Assembly (NCBI RefSeq): GCF_000966195.1
Contig: NZ_LAHL01000009.1
Coordinates: 276,972 to 340,971 of the forward strand
Origin: Domibacillus robiginosus
GTDB lineage: Bacteria; Bacillota; Bacilli; Bacillales; Domibacillaceae
Direction: 5' to 3'
DNA length: 64,000 bases
Shown piece by piece: positions 32,802 to 41,528 of this stretch (within the stretch, counting starts at the first letter, position 1; every line of letters begins with the position of its first letter). Below the pieces are notes generated by a model. That model did not search any database. It was given only the letters and a program-made list of their open reading frames with translations, and was not told the DNA's origin. Position numbers and translations under genes: made by a program.

Positions 32802-33899
32802 CTAAATTAACGACTTGCGTAAAGTAACAGCGGCTCCCTTTGGCACATATGCGGCTACTTTTGCCCCTGGCTCATTTACTGTAATCCAGCCGAGCCCAGA
32901 GAAAACAATGTCCGTTTTCGCCTCTTTAACGGTCCATTCCTGGCGAACAAATTCAAGCGGTGCTCCACCATGTCCGGCTGGCTTCAACAATTCTCCGGCA
33001 TGGTTTTCATACAGAGCATCTGCTTTTTCCAGCTTTGTACGGTGAATATCAATTTCATTCGAAAGATGACAAATAAATGAACGACGTCCTCCAGACAAAT
33101 AATCAAAACGGGCCAATCCGCCGAAAAATAAAGTCTGTTCCTCATTTAGTTGAAATACCTTTGGCTTAATTTCTTTCTTTGGCAGCAAATACTTTAAATT
33201 TTCTTTGTCGACGAAGTGCGCCATTTGATGACGATTAATAATTCCCGGTGTATCAATAAGCGCATGGCCATCAGAAAGCGGAATCTCAATCATATCCAGC
33301 GTGGTACCCGGAAAATGAGACGTTGTAATAATGTCCCCTTCTCCTGTAATTTCCTGTATGATTCGATTAATAAATGTTGATTTTCCAACATTTGTACAAC
33401 CCACTACATATACATCGCGGCCATTTCGATAATGCTCAATGGCATCCGCTGCATCACGGATCGCTTTTCCTTCTGACGCGCTTGTCAGCAGAACATCAAT
33501 CGGCTTTAATCCGAGCTGGCTTGCTTCATGGCGCATCCAATGAATAACCCGCTCTTTTTTCACGGATTTCGGCAGTAGGTCTGACTTATTCCCAATAAGC
33601 AGTACCGGATTTTTGCCAGCAAAACGATGCAGTCCCGGCAGCCAGCTTCCATTAAAATCAAAAATATCAACTATTTTTACGATCAATGAATCCGTTCCAC
33701 CGATTGTATTTAAGATTTTCAAAAAGTCATCGTCGGTAAGTTCCACATCCTGCACTTCATTGTAATGCTTTAAACGGAAGCATCGTTTGCAGACAACTGT
33801 TTCTTTTTCCAGCGCAGCCGCCGGCGCATAACCAAGTGCATTTGGATCAGCTGTTTGAATATGAACGCCGCAGCCGTCACATGTTATTATTTCACTCAT
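32802..33899 (-). CDS. yqeH: Ribosome biogenesis GTPase YqeH
   Basis: YqeH (365 aa) is a circularly permuted GTPase needed for 30S assembly. An N-terminal zinc finger (CDGCGV ... CKRCFRLKHY) comes first. The G motifs are in permuted order: G4 GNKSDLLP precedes G1 GCTNVGKSTF, followed by G3 DTPG. The ATG at 33899 has GGGAGG upstream and overlaps the yqeG stop by 4 bp. Confidence 0.96.
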   Translation of the reverse strand: MSEIITCDGCGVHIQTADPNALGYAPAAALEKETVVCKRCFRLKHYNEVQDVELTDDDFLKILNTIGGTDSLIVKIVDIFDFNGSWLPGLHRFAGKNPVLLIGNKSDLLPKSVKKERVIHWMRHEASQLGLKPIDVLLTSASEGKAIRDAADAIEHYRNGRDVYVVGCTNVGKSTFINRIIQEITGEGDIITTSHFPGTTLDMIEIPLSDGHALIDTPGIINRHQMAHFVDKENLKYLLPKKEIKPKVFQLNEEQTLFFGGLARFDYLSGGRRSFICHLSNEIDIHRTKLEKADALYENHAGELLKPAGHGGAPLEFVRQEWTVKEAKTDIVFSGLGWITVNEPGAKVAAYVPKGAAVTLRKSLI

Positions 33900-34429
33900 T
33901 GCTTTCGTTCCTCCCATTGAATCATACCTTTACGCCGGAAAAAAGCCATCAATCGTCTTTCTACTTTCCGGTTAATGCGCGTCCAAAATCCATCTGTCGC
34001 TGCAATCGGAATAACCAAAATGGTATAAATTCCACTTCGGTTGCCGCCAAATACATCTGTCAGCAGCTGGTCTCCAATTACAACCGTTTCTTCTTTTCGG
34101 ACATTTAAAAGCTTGATCGCTTTTCTGAAAGCACGACCCATCGGCTTTTTCGCTTCAAAAATAAAAGGCAAATCAAGCGGCGTTGAAAACGTGCTGACCC
34201 GCTTTTGATTATTGTTTGAAACAATCAGCACTTTAATGCCCGCTTCACGCATTTTTTGAAACCAAGTTAAAAGCTCAGGCGTTGCATCCGGTCTGTCCCA
34301 GGCAACAAGCGTATTGTCAAGATCGGTAATGATCGCTTTTATTCCTTTTTGTTTAAGACGCTCGGGCTGGATTTCGAGCACACTTTTTACCTGTTCATTC
34401 GGCAAAAATAATTTCAGCACAATGTACAC
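33896..34429 (-). CDS. yqeG: YqeG family HAD IIIA-type phosphatase
   Basis: A 177-aa HAD-superfamily hydrolase of subfamily IIIA. The catalytic motif DLDNTLV (nucleophile Asp) is at ~35-41, motif II is VSNNN, and motif III/IV is GDQLLTDVFGGNRSG. The natural substrate is not known. First gene of the yqeG-yqeH-aroE-yqeI-nadD-yqeK-rsfS-yqeM operon. Confidence 0.94.
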   Translation of the reverse strand: MYIVLKLFLPNEQVKSVLEIQPERLKQKGIKAIITDLDNTLVAWDRPDATPELLTWFQKMREAGIKVLIVSNNNQKRVSTFSTPLDLPFIFEAKKPMGRAFRKAIKLLNVRKEETVVIGDQLLTDVFGGNRSGIYTILVIPIAATDGFWTRINRKVERRLMAFFRRKGMIQWEERKQ

Positions 34430-34532
34430 CCCTACTATTCGTTTGCTTCTCCTATCATAGCCGATTTTTTCATATGTGACAAAGTAATATTAAGAACAAA
34501 AACTTTTCGACATATTTCTTATTATCTTAACC

Positions 34533-34631
34533 TGTGGATAACCTTATTCACAAATTAACACAGCTGTTTCAAGGGCTTACTCTAGTTATTCCATTCATTA
34601 TCCTCACTTATCCACTGAACGCTGTGGAAAA
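34533..34631. promoter_or_regulatory. Cluster of four DnaA boxes upstream of sda
   Basis: Within 100 bp lie one perfect DnaA box, TGTGGATAA (34533-34541, minus orientation), and three near matches: TTATTCACA (34544-34552), TTATCCACT (34608-34616) and TGTGGAAAA (34623-34631). In B. subtilis DnaA activates sda through such boxes, coupling sporulation entry to replication. Confidence 0.85.
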
Positions 34632-34639
34632 AAGAACAA

Positions 34640-34668
34640 TTGTTCTTAATGGTTTTTTTTGTTAAACT
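34640..34668 (+). promoter_or_regulatory. Probable SigA promoter of sda
   Basis: TTGTTC (34640-34645), a 17-bp spacer and TAAACT (34663-34668), about 40 bp before the sda start and immediately after the DnaA-box cluster. Confidence 0.6.
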
Positions 34669-34707
34669 AAAAAAAATAATTATTAATGACATTGGAGATG
34701 ACAGATT

Positions 34708-34851
34708 ATGCACTCATTATCCGATCACTTGCTTCTTTCTTCTTATAAAAAAGCTGCAAAGCTAAAATTAAACGATGACTTTCTGGCTTTAATGGAAAAA
34801 GAAATGAAACGACGGGCTATCCAGTCGCAAAAAGGTGCTAAAAAGGAATAG
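34708..34851 (+). CDS. sda: Sporulation histidine kinase inhibitor Sda
   Basis: A 47-aa helical-hairpin protein that binds the sporulation kinase KinA (and KinB) and blocks the phosphorelay while replication is starting or DNA is damaged. The sequence [20 protein letters not shown] ... [16 protein letters not shown] fits the Sda pattern. GGAGATG precedes the ATG. The DnaA-box cluster upstream and the position beyond yqeG are as in B. subtilis. Confidence 0.92.
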   Translation: MHSLSDHLLLSSYKKAAKLKLNDDFLALMEKEMKRRAIQSQKGAKKE

Positions 34852-34895
34852 CCATCTCCCCCTCCGAATATGATGCCTATAAAGGAGGGATCATC

Positions 34896-35654
34896 ATGAT
34901 TGAACTAGCAGCCGCTCTCTCTTTTTTACTGAAAGAAGCGGTTTTTTTCGTCTCTTATGTGAAGCATAACGCGTTTCCTCAGCCGCTCAGTGCAGAAGAA
35001 GAACAAAAGTATTTAGCGCTTCACGAACAGGGCGACCGCAACGCGCGGGCCAAGCTGATTGAGCATAATTTGCGTTTGGTAGCTCATATCGTTAAAAAAT
35101 TTGAAAAAACACACCATGATACAGAGGATTTAATTTCTATCGGAACAATTGGCTTAATTAAAGGCATCGAAAGCTATTCCGGCAAAAAAGGGACCAAACT
35201 GGCGACATATGCGGCAAGATGCATCGAAAATGAAATTCTCATGCATTTCCGCTCCCTTAAGAAAACCAAAAAGGATGTCTCTCTTTACGATCCCGTTGGC
35301 CGTGACAAAGAAGGAAATGAGATCAGCCTTCTTGATTTACTTAAAACTGAGGATGAGGACGTCGCAGGCCGCCTGTCCCTTCAAATGGATATTGAGCAAA
35401 TGAAAAAGTGCCTTTCTGTTCTTGATGAACGGGAGTTGTCTGTCATTGCTGCGCGCTACGGTTTAATGAACGATCAGGATGAAACACAGCGTGAAATCGC
35501 AGCTAAAATGAATATTTCAAGAAGCTATGTTTCCCGCATCGAGAAAAGAGCTCTGGCTAAAATGATGCAGGAGTTTAAACGGCTTCAAGCAAAACAAAAA
35601 AGGGCTCCAAAAGATATGGAGCACCCTTCGAATCACTTTTCCTCAATCGATTGA
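34896..35654 (+). CDS. sigK: RNA polymerase sporulation sigma factor SigK
   Basis: SigK (252 aa) directs late mother-cell transcription (coat and cortex genes). The hydrophobic pro-sequence (~1-25) is followed by region 2 ([31 protein letters not shown]) and region 4 helix-turn-helix ([24 protein letters not shown]). The gene is continuous: no skin-type element splits it as in B. subtilis. A slightly longer C-terminal tail than usual ends in NHFSSID. GGAGGG lies six bases before ATG and could be masked by CCCTCC at 34860-34865. Confidence 0.95.
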   Translation: MIELAAALSFLLKEAVFFVSYVKHNAFPQPLSAEEEQKYLALHEQGDRNARAKLIEHNLRLVAHIVKKFEKTHHDTEDLISIGTIGLIKGIESYSGKKGTKLATYAARCIENEILMHFRSLKKTKKDVSLYDPVGRDKEGNEISLLDLLKTEDEDVAGRLSLQMDIEQMKKCLSVLDERELSVIAARYGLMNDQDETQREIAAKMNISRSYVSRIEKRALAKMMQEFKRLQAKQKRAPKDMEHPSNHFSSID

Positions 35655-35714
35655 AACAGAGATCATAACACCTGTCACCGTAGCTAAAAGAAGCCCCATA
35701 ATCATCATAATCAC
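35643..35714 (-). CDS. Possible 23-residue hydrophobic peptide
   Basis: A very short minus-strand frame starting with GTG at 35714 and reading [20 protein letters not shown] then SID. AAAGGAG lies at workable spacing. It is almost wholly hydrophobic, long enough for one transmembrane helix, and its end overlaps the 3' end of sigK by 12 bp. It lies 75 bp downstream of mtnN on the same strand. No family recognised; it could be chance, although the ribosome binding site is good. Confidence 0.4.
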   Translation of the reverse strand: MIMMIMGLLLATVTGVMISVSID

Positions 35715-35788
35715 TGTTACATCTCTCCTTTTTCATCCGCCTTGTTTCTTACAAATACTTTAACATAAAATATACTTTTTTTGTTTGA

Positions 35789-36493
35789 TTATTGCTCGTT
35801 TTGAAGCTGCGCCACGATTTTCATCACAAGGTTAGCAGAATGCAGCCCCGCTTTTGGCAAAAACTGTTCAAATGAAACATTGGATTCTTTTCCTGCAATA
35901 TCTGAAAGCGCCCGGATCACAACGAACGGCACGCCAAATTGGTGAGCCACCTGCGCAATGGCAGCCGCTTCCATTTCAACGGCTTGAAGGCCAGGAAAAA
36001 TTTCTCCAATCTCCTGTACACGCACCGGATCATTCATAAAGGAATCACCTGTTGCGATAAGTCCTTTTACTGTTTTTAGCTCCGTATCCTCTTTGGATGC
36101 TTTAAAGGCAATATCAACTAGTTGTTCGTCTGCTGCGAATGCGGCTGGGAGCTGTGGCACCTGGCCGTATTCATAACCAAAAGCCGTTACATCTACATCA
36201 TGATGGCGGACTTCCGTTGAGATCACTACATCCCCTACCTGCAGTTCAGGAGACAAACCACCGGCTGAACCTGTATTGATGAGCACATCCGGTTTGAATT
36301 CATGAATTAATACGGCTGTTGTCATCGCCGCATTTACTTTGCCGATCCCCGAGCGAAGCAATACTGTTTCGACACCATGGAGCTGGCCAATCGTAAACTC
36401 GCTGCCGGCAATCATTGTCACTTCCGTATTTTGCATTTTACTGCGTAAAATCGTTACTTCTTCTTCCATTGCTCCAATAATCGCTGCTTTCAT
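35789..36493 (-). CDS. mtnN: 5'-methylthioadenosine/S-adenosylhomocysteine nucleosidase
   Basis: MtnN (234 aa) removes adenine from methylthioadenosine, SAH and 5'-deoxyadenosine, feeding methionine salvage. Motifs: GAMEEEV at the start, [21 protein letters not shown] and [10 protein letters not shown] with the catalytic Asp. The yrrT and mccA-mccB genes that accompany it in B. subtilis are not adjacent here. Confidence 0.97.
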   Translation of the reverse strand: MKAAIIGAMEEEVTILRSKMQNTEVTMIAGSEFTIGQLHGVETVLLRSGIGKVNAAMTTAVLIHEFKPDVLINTGSAGGLSPELQVGDVVISTEVRHHDVDVTAFGYEYGQVPQLPAAFAADEQLVDIAFKASKEDTELKTVKGLIATGDSFMNDPVRVQEIGEIFPGLQAVEMEAAAIAQVAHQFGVPFVVIRALSDIAGKESNVSFEQFLPKAGLHSANLVMKIVAQLQNEQ

Positions 36494-36521
36494 TTCATTG
36501 CACTCCCTTTATAAAATCCGT

Positions 36522-36550
36522 AAAAAAACCCGCCGGCAAAGCGGGTTTTT
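36522..36550 (-). terminator. Terminator after yrrS
   Basis: Hairpin AAACCCGC-cggcaaa-GCGGGTTT with T-run on the minus strand, overlapping the yrrS stop and lying just upstream of mtnN. Confidence 0.85.
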
Positions 36551-37211
36551 AGCGGCCTTTATCATTTTCTTCAAGCTCTTGCACTTTTGTCGGCTTCCAG
36601 CCCTCACCGTCTACCCATTCGATATATACGCGATACGCTTCATCCTGGTTTGATTTCGGCGATACTGTTCCAATTGCTCCTTGAGGGCCGTTTCCGCTAA
36701 TGTACCATACAGTCATGTCTTCCTGTGGAATACCTGTTGCATAAGCCAGGGCTTGTTCTTTTTCCTCCCAGTCAGTTGAATCCATTTCAAATGAAGATGT
36801 ATGCGCACCCGATTGAGTTGTACCTACACCCTCCCAGTTCGGATCCACAATCTCTTTTTCCACATTCGGTTCCGTACCTTCAGAAACCACTACTTCTTTT
36901 TCTTCGTCTGCTGATTCTTTCTCGGTTTCACTCGGTTCTTTTTCCTCCACCGGCTCCTCTGTTTCAGCCGGTTCCTCCGTTGTATCAGCAGCCTGCTCTT
37001 TTTCTGTTTCCTCATCGGAAACCGCGGTTGATTGATCTTGCTTTGTTTCCGGCGCTGTTTCCGGCGCTGCCGTTTCCTCGTCATTTCCACCTGCAAAGAT
37101 GGTAAACCCAACGATGACAATAAGCAATACTACAACCGCAATAGCTGTATTTAAAATGCGATTTGTTTTTCTCCGCTTTGTTTTGCGCTCGGCACGCGAC
37201 GATTGTTCCAT
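36549..37211 (-). CDS. yrrS: YrrS family protein (DUF1510)
   Basis: A 220-aa membrane-anchored protein. A basic N-terminus (RAERKTKRRKTN) is followed by one helix (~20-42) and a long acidic low-complexity linker rich in Glu, Thr and Pro (~45-115). The C-terminal DUF1510 domain (~120-215) contains WYISGNGPQGAIGTVSPK. B. subtilis yrrS lies next to yrrR (a penicillin-binding protein); yrrR is absent here. Function unknown. Confidence 0.88.
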   Translation of the reverse strand: MEQSSRAERKTKRRKTNRILNTAIAVVVLLIVIVGFTIFAGGNDEETAAPETAPETKQDQSTAVSDEETEKEQAADTTEEPAETEEPVEEKEPSETEKESADEEKEVVVSEGTEPNVEKEIVDPNWEGVGTTQSGAHTSSFEMDSTDWEEKEQALAYATGIPQEDMTVWYISGNGPQGAIGTVSPKSNQDEAYRVYIEWVDGEGWKPTKVQELEENDKGR

Positions 37212-37279
37212 TTGCTTCTCCTCCTCATTCCGCTTTCATTTTAACATGTCTCGTTTAACGGATAAATGTTTTTACGCAA

Positions 37280-37316
37280 AAAAGCGCAAAAGGCCTGCGC
37301 CTTTTGCGCTTTTTTA
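37280..37316. terminator. Bidirectional terminator after greA
   Basis: AAAAAAGCGCAAAAGGC and GCCTTTTGCGCTTTTTT form a near-perfect 16-bp hairpin with a short loop; it ends greA on the minus strand. Confidence 0.92.
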
Positions 37317-37318
37317 TG

Positions 37319-37795
37319 TTAATCGATGGAAATGATTTTTACGTTCATTTCACCAGCAGGCGTTTGAACAATCACTTTATCGCCCACTCGTTTGCCGATC
37401 ATGCTTTTGGCAATCGGTGAGTCGTTTGAAATTTTCCCTTCAAATGGATCCGCTTCCGCGCTTCCGACAATCGTGTAGCTTTCTTCTTCACCATCAGGAA
37501 GTTCAATGAATGTTACGGTTTTGCCAAGCGATACCTCATCAGCACTCATTTCACTCGCTTCGATAATCTTTGCGTTACGAATCATTGTTTCAATGGTACC
37601 GATTCGTCCTTCCACAAACGCCTGCTCTTCTTTTGCTGAGTCATACTCAGAGTTCTCTGACAGGTCGCCGAAGCTGCGGGCAATTTTAATACGCTCCACT
37701 ACTTCTTTACGCTTAACTGATTTTAAATGCTCAAGTTCCTGCTCCAGCTTTTCTTTACCTTCCCGTGTCATCGGGTATACTTTTTCGTTCGACAA
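37319..37795 (-). CDS. greA: Transcription elongation factor GreA
   Basis: GreA (158 aa) rescues backtracked RNA polymerase by stimulating transcript cleavage. The N-terminal coiled coil (~1-75) carries the acidic tip [10 protein letters not shown], and the C-terminal FKBP-like domain shows [14 protein letters not shown]. Downstream of udk, as in B. subtilis. Confidence 0.97.
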   Translation of the reverse strand: MSNEKVYPMTREGKEKLEQELEHLKSVKRKEVVERIKIARSFGDLSENSEYDSAKEEQAFVEGRIGTIETMIRNAKIIEASEMSADEVSLGKTVTFIELPDGEEESYTIVGSAEADPFEGKISNDSPIAKSMIGKRVGDKVIVQTPAGEMNVKIISID

Positions 37796-37845
37796 CTTCT
37801 TCCACTCCTTTAATGTTCACCAAAAAAAGCACTTAAATATGAGCG

Positions 37846-37880
37846 CGCCCCTTCTACTTTAGAGAAGGCGCGCGTTTTTC
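37846..37880. terminator. Hairpin between udk and greA
   Basis: GCGCGCCcCTTCTacttTAGAGAAGGCGCGCG is a strong hairpin. The T-run is on the plus side; the minus-strand tail is only weakly T-rich, so it may be a partial terminator or a stabilising structure for the greA message. Confidence 0.5.
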
Positions 37881-37909
37881 CCATTGTATGCCTGTTTTCT
37901 AAAAACATA

Positions 37910-38545
37910 CTATAAAATGTCTTTTTGTTCAAGAATTGTTTGTATTTTTGCAATTAATAAATCAATGGCAACTTTGTTTTCTCCGCCAATAGGAATAATC
38001 ACATCTGCATATCGCTTTGTCGGCTCGATAAACTGATTGTGCATCGGGCGGACTACCTCTGTATACTGTTCTACAACGGAATCCAGTGACCGGCCTCGTT
38101 CTTTTGTATCACGCGTTAACCGGCGAATAAAACGCAAATCTGCATCTGTATCTACAAATAGTTTGATATCCATGAGGTCTCTCAGCCGCTCGTCCTCAAG
38201 AACAAGAATGCCCTCTAAAATAATGACATCGTTTGGCTCAAGGCGAATCGTTTCTGCGGAACGCGTATGCTTTGCATAATCATATACCGGCTTTTGAACC
38301 GGGCGGCCCTTGATCAGCTCATTTACCTGCTCGATCAGTAAGTCATTGTCGAATGCAAGCGGATGATCATAATTCGTTTTCAACCGCTCTTCAAATGTAA
38401 GATGCGATTGATCTTTGTAATAGTAATCCTGCTCAATCATCATAATTGAGCCACCTTGAAAAAAGTCATAAATCGCACGGGCAACGCTTGTCTTACCAGA
38501 GCCAGAGCCGCCCGCAACGCCGATAATGATCGGCTTTTTACTCAT
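37910..38545 (-). CDS. udk: Uridine kinase
   Basis: Udk (211 aa) phosphorylates uridine and cytidine to UMP and CMP in pyrimidine salvage. P-loop [14 protein letters not shown] at the start, then [12 protein letters not shown] and [15 protein letters not shown] 38545 gives the family N-terminus; the in-frame GTG at 38554 overlaps trhP2 by 4 bp and cannot be excluded. It follows the tRNA hydroxylation genes in one operon. Confidence 0.96.
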   Translation of the reverse strand: MSKKPIIIGVAGGSGSGKTSVARAIYDFFQGGSIMMIEQDYYYKDQSHLTFEERLKTNYDHPLAFDNDLLIEQVNELIKGRPVQKPVYDYAKHTRSAETIRLEPNDVIILEGILVLEDERLRDLMDIKLFVDTDADLRFIRRLTRDTKERGRSLDSVVEQYTEVVRPMHNQFIEPTKRYADVIIPIGGENKVAIDLLIAKIQTILEQKDIL

Positions 38546-38550
38546 CAACC

Positions 38551-39822
38551 TCACAGCCCTTTCCGCATCATGTCATCTTTTGAAACAGGACGGTCTACTT
38601 TAAAACGAACAATTTGAAGCGGGTGACGTGCTGCATCCAGTTCATTTCCGTCTTCGTCCATAACCGTGCCTACTACCTGCTGGAATGTCTCCAATTTTGG
38701 ACCAAAAAATTCTACTGTATCTCCCGGACGGAAAAAATTACGCTGCTGCAATGTGACCATTTGTGTTTCTTCATCGTAATCTACAACGAGTCCCGTAAAG
38801 TCATGGGATGCTTTTTTACCGTGAATACCGAAAAGCTGTTCGTCAGCTCCTGGTGTTCCGGCAAAAAATGCTGGTGCTGCCGGGCGATTTGCACATTTCT
38901 CCAGCTCTTCAAGCCATTCTTCTTTAATGGTAAAGTTTTCAGGATCTGCACAGTATGCATCAATGACTTTTCGATATACCCCAACGACTGTCGCTACATA
39001 GTGAATCGATTTCATACGTCCTTCAATTTTCAAGCTGTCAATACCAAGTTCAATCAGACCCGGAATAGACTGCAGCAGACGCAAATCTTTTGGACTCATC
39101 GCAAATGGTGAATCGCTTTCCTGGGTGATTGCTGTTTCTGTGCCATCTTCCATTTCTACCAGGTTATAATCCCAACGGCAAGACTGACAGCAGCCTCCGC
39201 GGTTGGAGTCACGGGCAGTCATATGGTTACTTAGTACACAACGGCCTGAGTAAGCAATACACATCGCTCCGTGAATAAATGTTTCAATTTCAATATCTAC
39301 TTTTTCTTTCATCAGGCGCATTTCTTCCCCTGTTGTTTCACGGGCAAGTACAACACGGTCAAGACCTTCGTCTTTCCAGTATTTCACTGCGCGCCAGTTT
39401 GAAAGAGACTGCTGTGTACTCAAATGAACTTCCACATTTGGTGCTACACGGCGGCATGTTTCAATAATAAGCGGATCTGCTACGATAATACCGGTCACAC
39501 CTGCTTCGCCAACCCCGCGCAGGTAGTCTTCCAGGCCATCGATATTTTCGTTATGGGCAAAAATGTTGGTGGTTACATACACTTTTGCTCCGTAAGCTTT
39601 AGCAAACGCAACGCCTTCTTTCATTTCTTCAAATGTAAAGTTACCAGCATTTGAGCGAAGGCCATACTCCTGTCCGCCGATATATACCGCATCTGCTCCG
39701 TAGCGGACGGCAATTTTCAATTTTTCAAGTGTTCCAGCCGGTGCCAAAAGCTCTGGCTTTTTCACAATGACCCGTTTGCCGTCAACAATCTCGGAGATCG
39801 CATCGTTTATCAATCCGTTCAT
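38551..39822 (-). CDS. trhP2: tRNA uridine-34 hydroxylation protein TrhP2 (peptidase U32 family)
   Basis: A 423-aa U32-family protein. Its B. subtilis orthologue (YrrO), with TrhP1, forms 5-hydroxyuridine at wobble position 34, using prephenate; the U32 'peptidase' name is misleading. The sequence shows [26 protein letters not shown] (cut here for length), [16 protein letters not shown] and the cysteine cluster [11 protein letters not shown], which fits an Fe-S site. AGGAGG precedes the start. It is between trhP1 and udk as in B. subtilis. Confidence 0.93.
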   Translation of the reverse strand: MNGLINDAISEIVDGKRVIVKKPELLAPAGTLEKLKIAVRYGADAVYIGGQEYGLRSNAGNFTFEEMKEGVAFAKAYGAKVYVTTNIFAHNENIDGLEDYLRGVGEAGVTGIIVADPLIIETCRRVAPNVEVHLSTQQSLSNWRAVKYWKDEGLDRVVLARETTGEEMRLMKEKVDIEIETFIHGAMCIAYSGRCVLSNHMTARDSNRGGCCQSCRWDYNLVEMEDGTETAITQESDSPFAMSPKDLRLLQSIPGLIELGIDSLKIEGRMKSIHYVATVVGVYRKVIDAYCADPENFTIKEEWLEELEKCANRPAAPAFFAGTPGADEQLFGIHGKKASHDFTGLVVDYDEETQMVTLQQRNFFRPGDTVEFFGPKLETFQQVVGTVMDEDGNELDAARHPLQIVRFKVDRPVSKDDMMRKGL

Positions 39823-39839
39823 TTCCGTTTCCTCCTTTG

Positions 39840-40769
39840 TTAATAAACCGTCTCTTTAAAGAAAAAGCCTGAGTCAAGTGGGCGATGCTCTGGCTGCAGT
39901 GCTTCTGCTGCCTCAAGCAGGCTGTTCTTTTCCTCATCATATTGGTCTGGGTCTTCAACACACAAATCAATGGCTTTTCGATACAATTTCGTTGCTTCAA
40001 GGCGGTATTCTTCTGTTTGAAGCACGCCGTCAATCTTAAAAGAGTCAATGCCTGCTTCAACAAGTTCCTGTAGTTCATCGATGATGCACATATCATTCGG
40101 ACTCATAATATGGGTTCCGTTAGCATCTTCGTAAATAGGATATTTGTTGCTGCGTTCTGGGTCGTGAAGCAGCATATTTTTTGCACCCTGCCGCTTTTCG
40201 ATCTCCAGGTTTTTACCCATATATTCAAAGTAGTGGCCTAAAAGGGGCCGCTTTGATTGAAACATGCATGTCATCCCGTGAACCTGCACTTCAATTTGAA
40301 CGTCCGCCTGTTCTTTTGTTTCAATGACTGCATCCATGCTGAGTTCCCGTGCAAGCACGGCACGGGCCGCCCCTCGTTTGCCCCAGTAGTTTGCTGTGTA
40401 ATAATTGGTCGCCGTTGTTTCCGGATTCCAGTGCAGGGGAATTTCCACGCCTGTTTCGCGAACCGCCATAATCACTGCCGGATCACCGAACACGATCGCA
40501 TCCGCACCTGCTTGCTTTAAAAACATTACATAGTCGTCCAGTTCGTTCGCGATATGATTATGAAAAATTGCATTAACCGCCACATACACTTTTTTACTGT
40601 GTTCATGTGCAATACGAATAGATTCCTTAATCTCTTCGCGGGTAAACTCACCTGCAAGGCGCAGTCCATAACGCTGCTCTCCAATAAGAAAAGCATCCGC
40701 ACCTGCTTTTATTTGTTTGACCAGTTCATCAACACTGCCTGGTGTTACGAGCAATTCTGGTTTTTTCAT
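39840..40769 (-). CDS. trhP1: tRNA uridine-34 hydroxylation protein TrhP1 (peptidase U32 family)
   Basis: A 309-aa U32-family protein, the shorter partner of TrhP2 (B. subtilis YrrN). It contains MKKPELLVTPGSVDELV, AVNAIFHN, VHGMTCMFQSKRPLLGHYFE and IDSFKIDGVLQTEEY. It overlaps trmR by 4 bp, and trhP2 starts 18 bp after it, so trmR-trhP1-trhP2 form a coherent ho5U to mo5U modification module. Confidence 0.92.
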   Translation of the reverse strand: MKKPELLVTPGSVDELVKQIKAGADAFLIGEQRYGLRLAGEFTREEIKESIRIAHEHSKKVYVAVNAIFHNHIANELDDYVMFLKQAGADAIVFGDPAVIMAVRETGVEIPLHWNPETTATNYYTANYWGKRGAARAVLARELSMDAVIETKEQADVQIEVQVHGMTCMFQSKRPLLGHYFEYMGKNLEIEKRQGAKNMLLHDPERSNKYPIYEDANGTHIMSPNDMCIIDELQELVEAGIDSFKIDGVLQTEEYRLEATKLYRKAIDLCVEDPDQYDEEKNSLLEAAEALQPEHRPLDSGFFFKETVY

Positions 40770-41413
40770 TTTTCTTCACTCCGTTTTATGCTGATGGCAA
40801 TTCCATCACCGGCCGGGATAATGGATGTATCATATCCAGGATGAGCCATCAGCCATTCATTATAATCTGTAATTTTTTGTACCATTTTCTCAAGTCGTTT
40901 CGACGGTGCCTCTATTCCAGCAGCGTACCCTTTAAACAACACGTTGTCTGAATAAATAACGCCGCCCGGCTTTAGCATCGGTTCGTATAATTCAAAAAAG
41001 CGGCGATACTGTCCTTTTGCCGCATCGATAAAGATGGCGTCAAACGGTCCGTCTTCCGCTGCCTGTTCCGCTAGTTCAAGCGCATCGCCTAACAGGATTC
41101 GGATCCGGCTTTGCTCGCCTGACTGGCTGATGTATTGAGTGGCTTTATCAAATCGTTCTTCATCACGCTCAAGCGTTGTAATGTGAAGCCCGGGAACCGC
41201 TGTTGCCATCCGCAGAGCCGAATACCCGATCGCTGTGCCAATCTCAAGCAGGCGGCCTGGTTTTTGCAGCTTCATCGCTGCTAAAAGCGTGTCCATGCCA
41301 ACCGGCTCCATAATCGGAACGTGATGCTCGGCCGCATATTGCTCCATTTCTGCGAGCAGGCCGGTCCGTGGCTGAAGCAAGGACTCAATGTAGCCATGTA
41401 TATTGTCGTTCAT
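40766..41413 (-). CDS. trmR: tRNA 5-hydroxyuridine methyltransferase TrmR (YrrM)
   Basis: A 215-aa SAM-dependent O-methyltransferase (family 3 fold). In B. subtilis it methylates 5-hydroxyuridine-34 to 5-methoxyuridine. SAM and active-site motifs: LLEIGTAIGYSALRMA, DAIFIDAAKGQYRRFFE and VIYSDNVLFKG. Earlier annotations call it a generic O-methyltransferase; adjacency to both trhP genes supports the tRNA assignment. Confidence 0.92.
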   Translation of the reverse strand: MNDNIHGYIESLLQPRTGLLAEMEQYAAEHHVPIMEPVGMDTLLAAMKLQKPGRLLEIGTAIGYSALRMATAVPGLHITTLERDEERFDKATQYISQSGEQSRIRILLGDALELAEQAAEDGPFDAIFIDAAKGQYRRFFELYEPMLKPGGVIYSDNVLFKGYAAGIEAPSKRLEKMVQKITDYNEWLMAHPGYDTSIIPAGDGIAISIKRSEEK

Positions 41414-41496
41414 GGTAGTAATACCCTCTTTTCTAAGAAAAAGAGAAAGCTATGAAAGCTTTCCCGTGTCTTTTTGCGCCCGAACTATTTTATCAT

Positions 41497-41528
41497 AAAA
41501 AGCGCGGAAAATCTATGTGCGCTTTTTT
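41497..41528 (-). terminator. Terminator after mltG
   Basis: Minus strand AAAAAGCGC ... GCGCTTTTT, an AT-flanked hairpin directly after the mltG stop. Confidence 0.75.

Noticed and set aside
34896..35654. Skin-type interruption of sigK
   Set aside because: The sigK frame is continuous from pro-sequence to region 4, with no recombinase gene next to it.
38614..39111. Plus-strand ORF (165 codons) antisense to trhP2
   Set aside because: Frame shadow of a well-conserved gene; Cys/Phe-rich composition typical of antisense reading.
41440..41470. Short inverted repeat GAAAGCT/AGCTTTC upstream of trmR
   Set aside because: It is a simple 7-bp palindrome-like hairpin without a clear T-run or operator consensus; could be chance.
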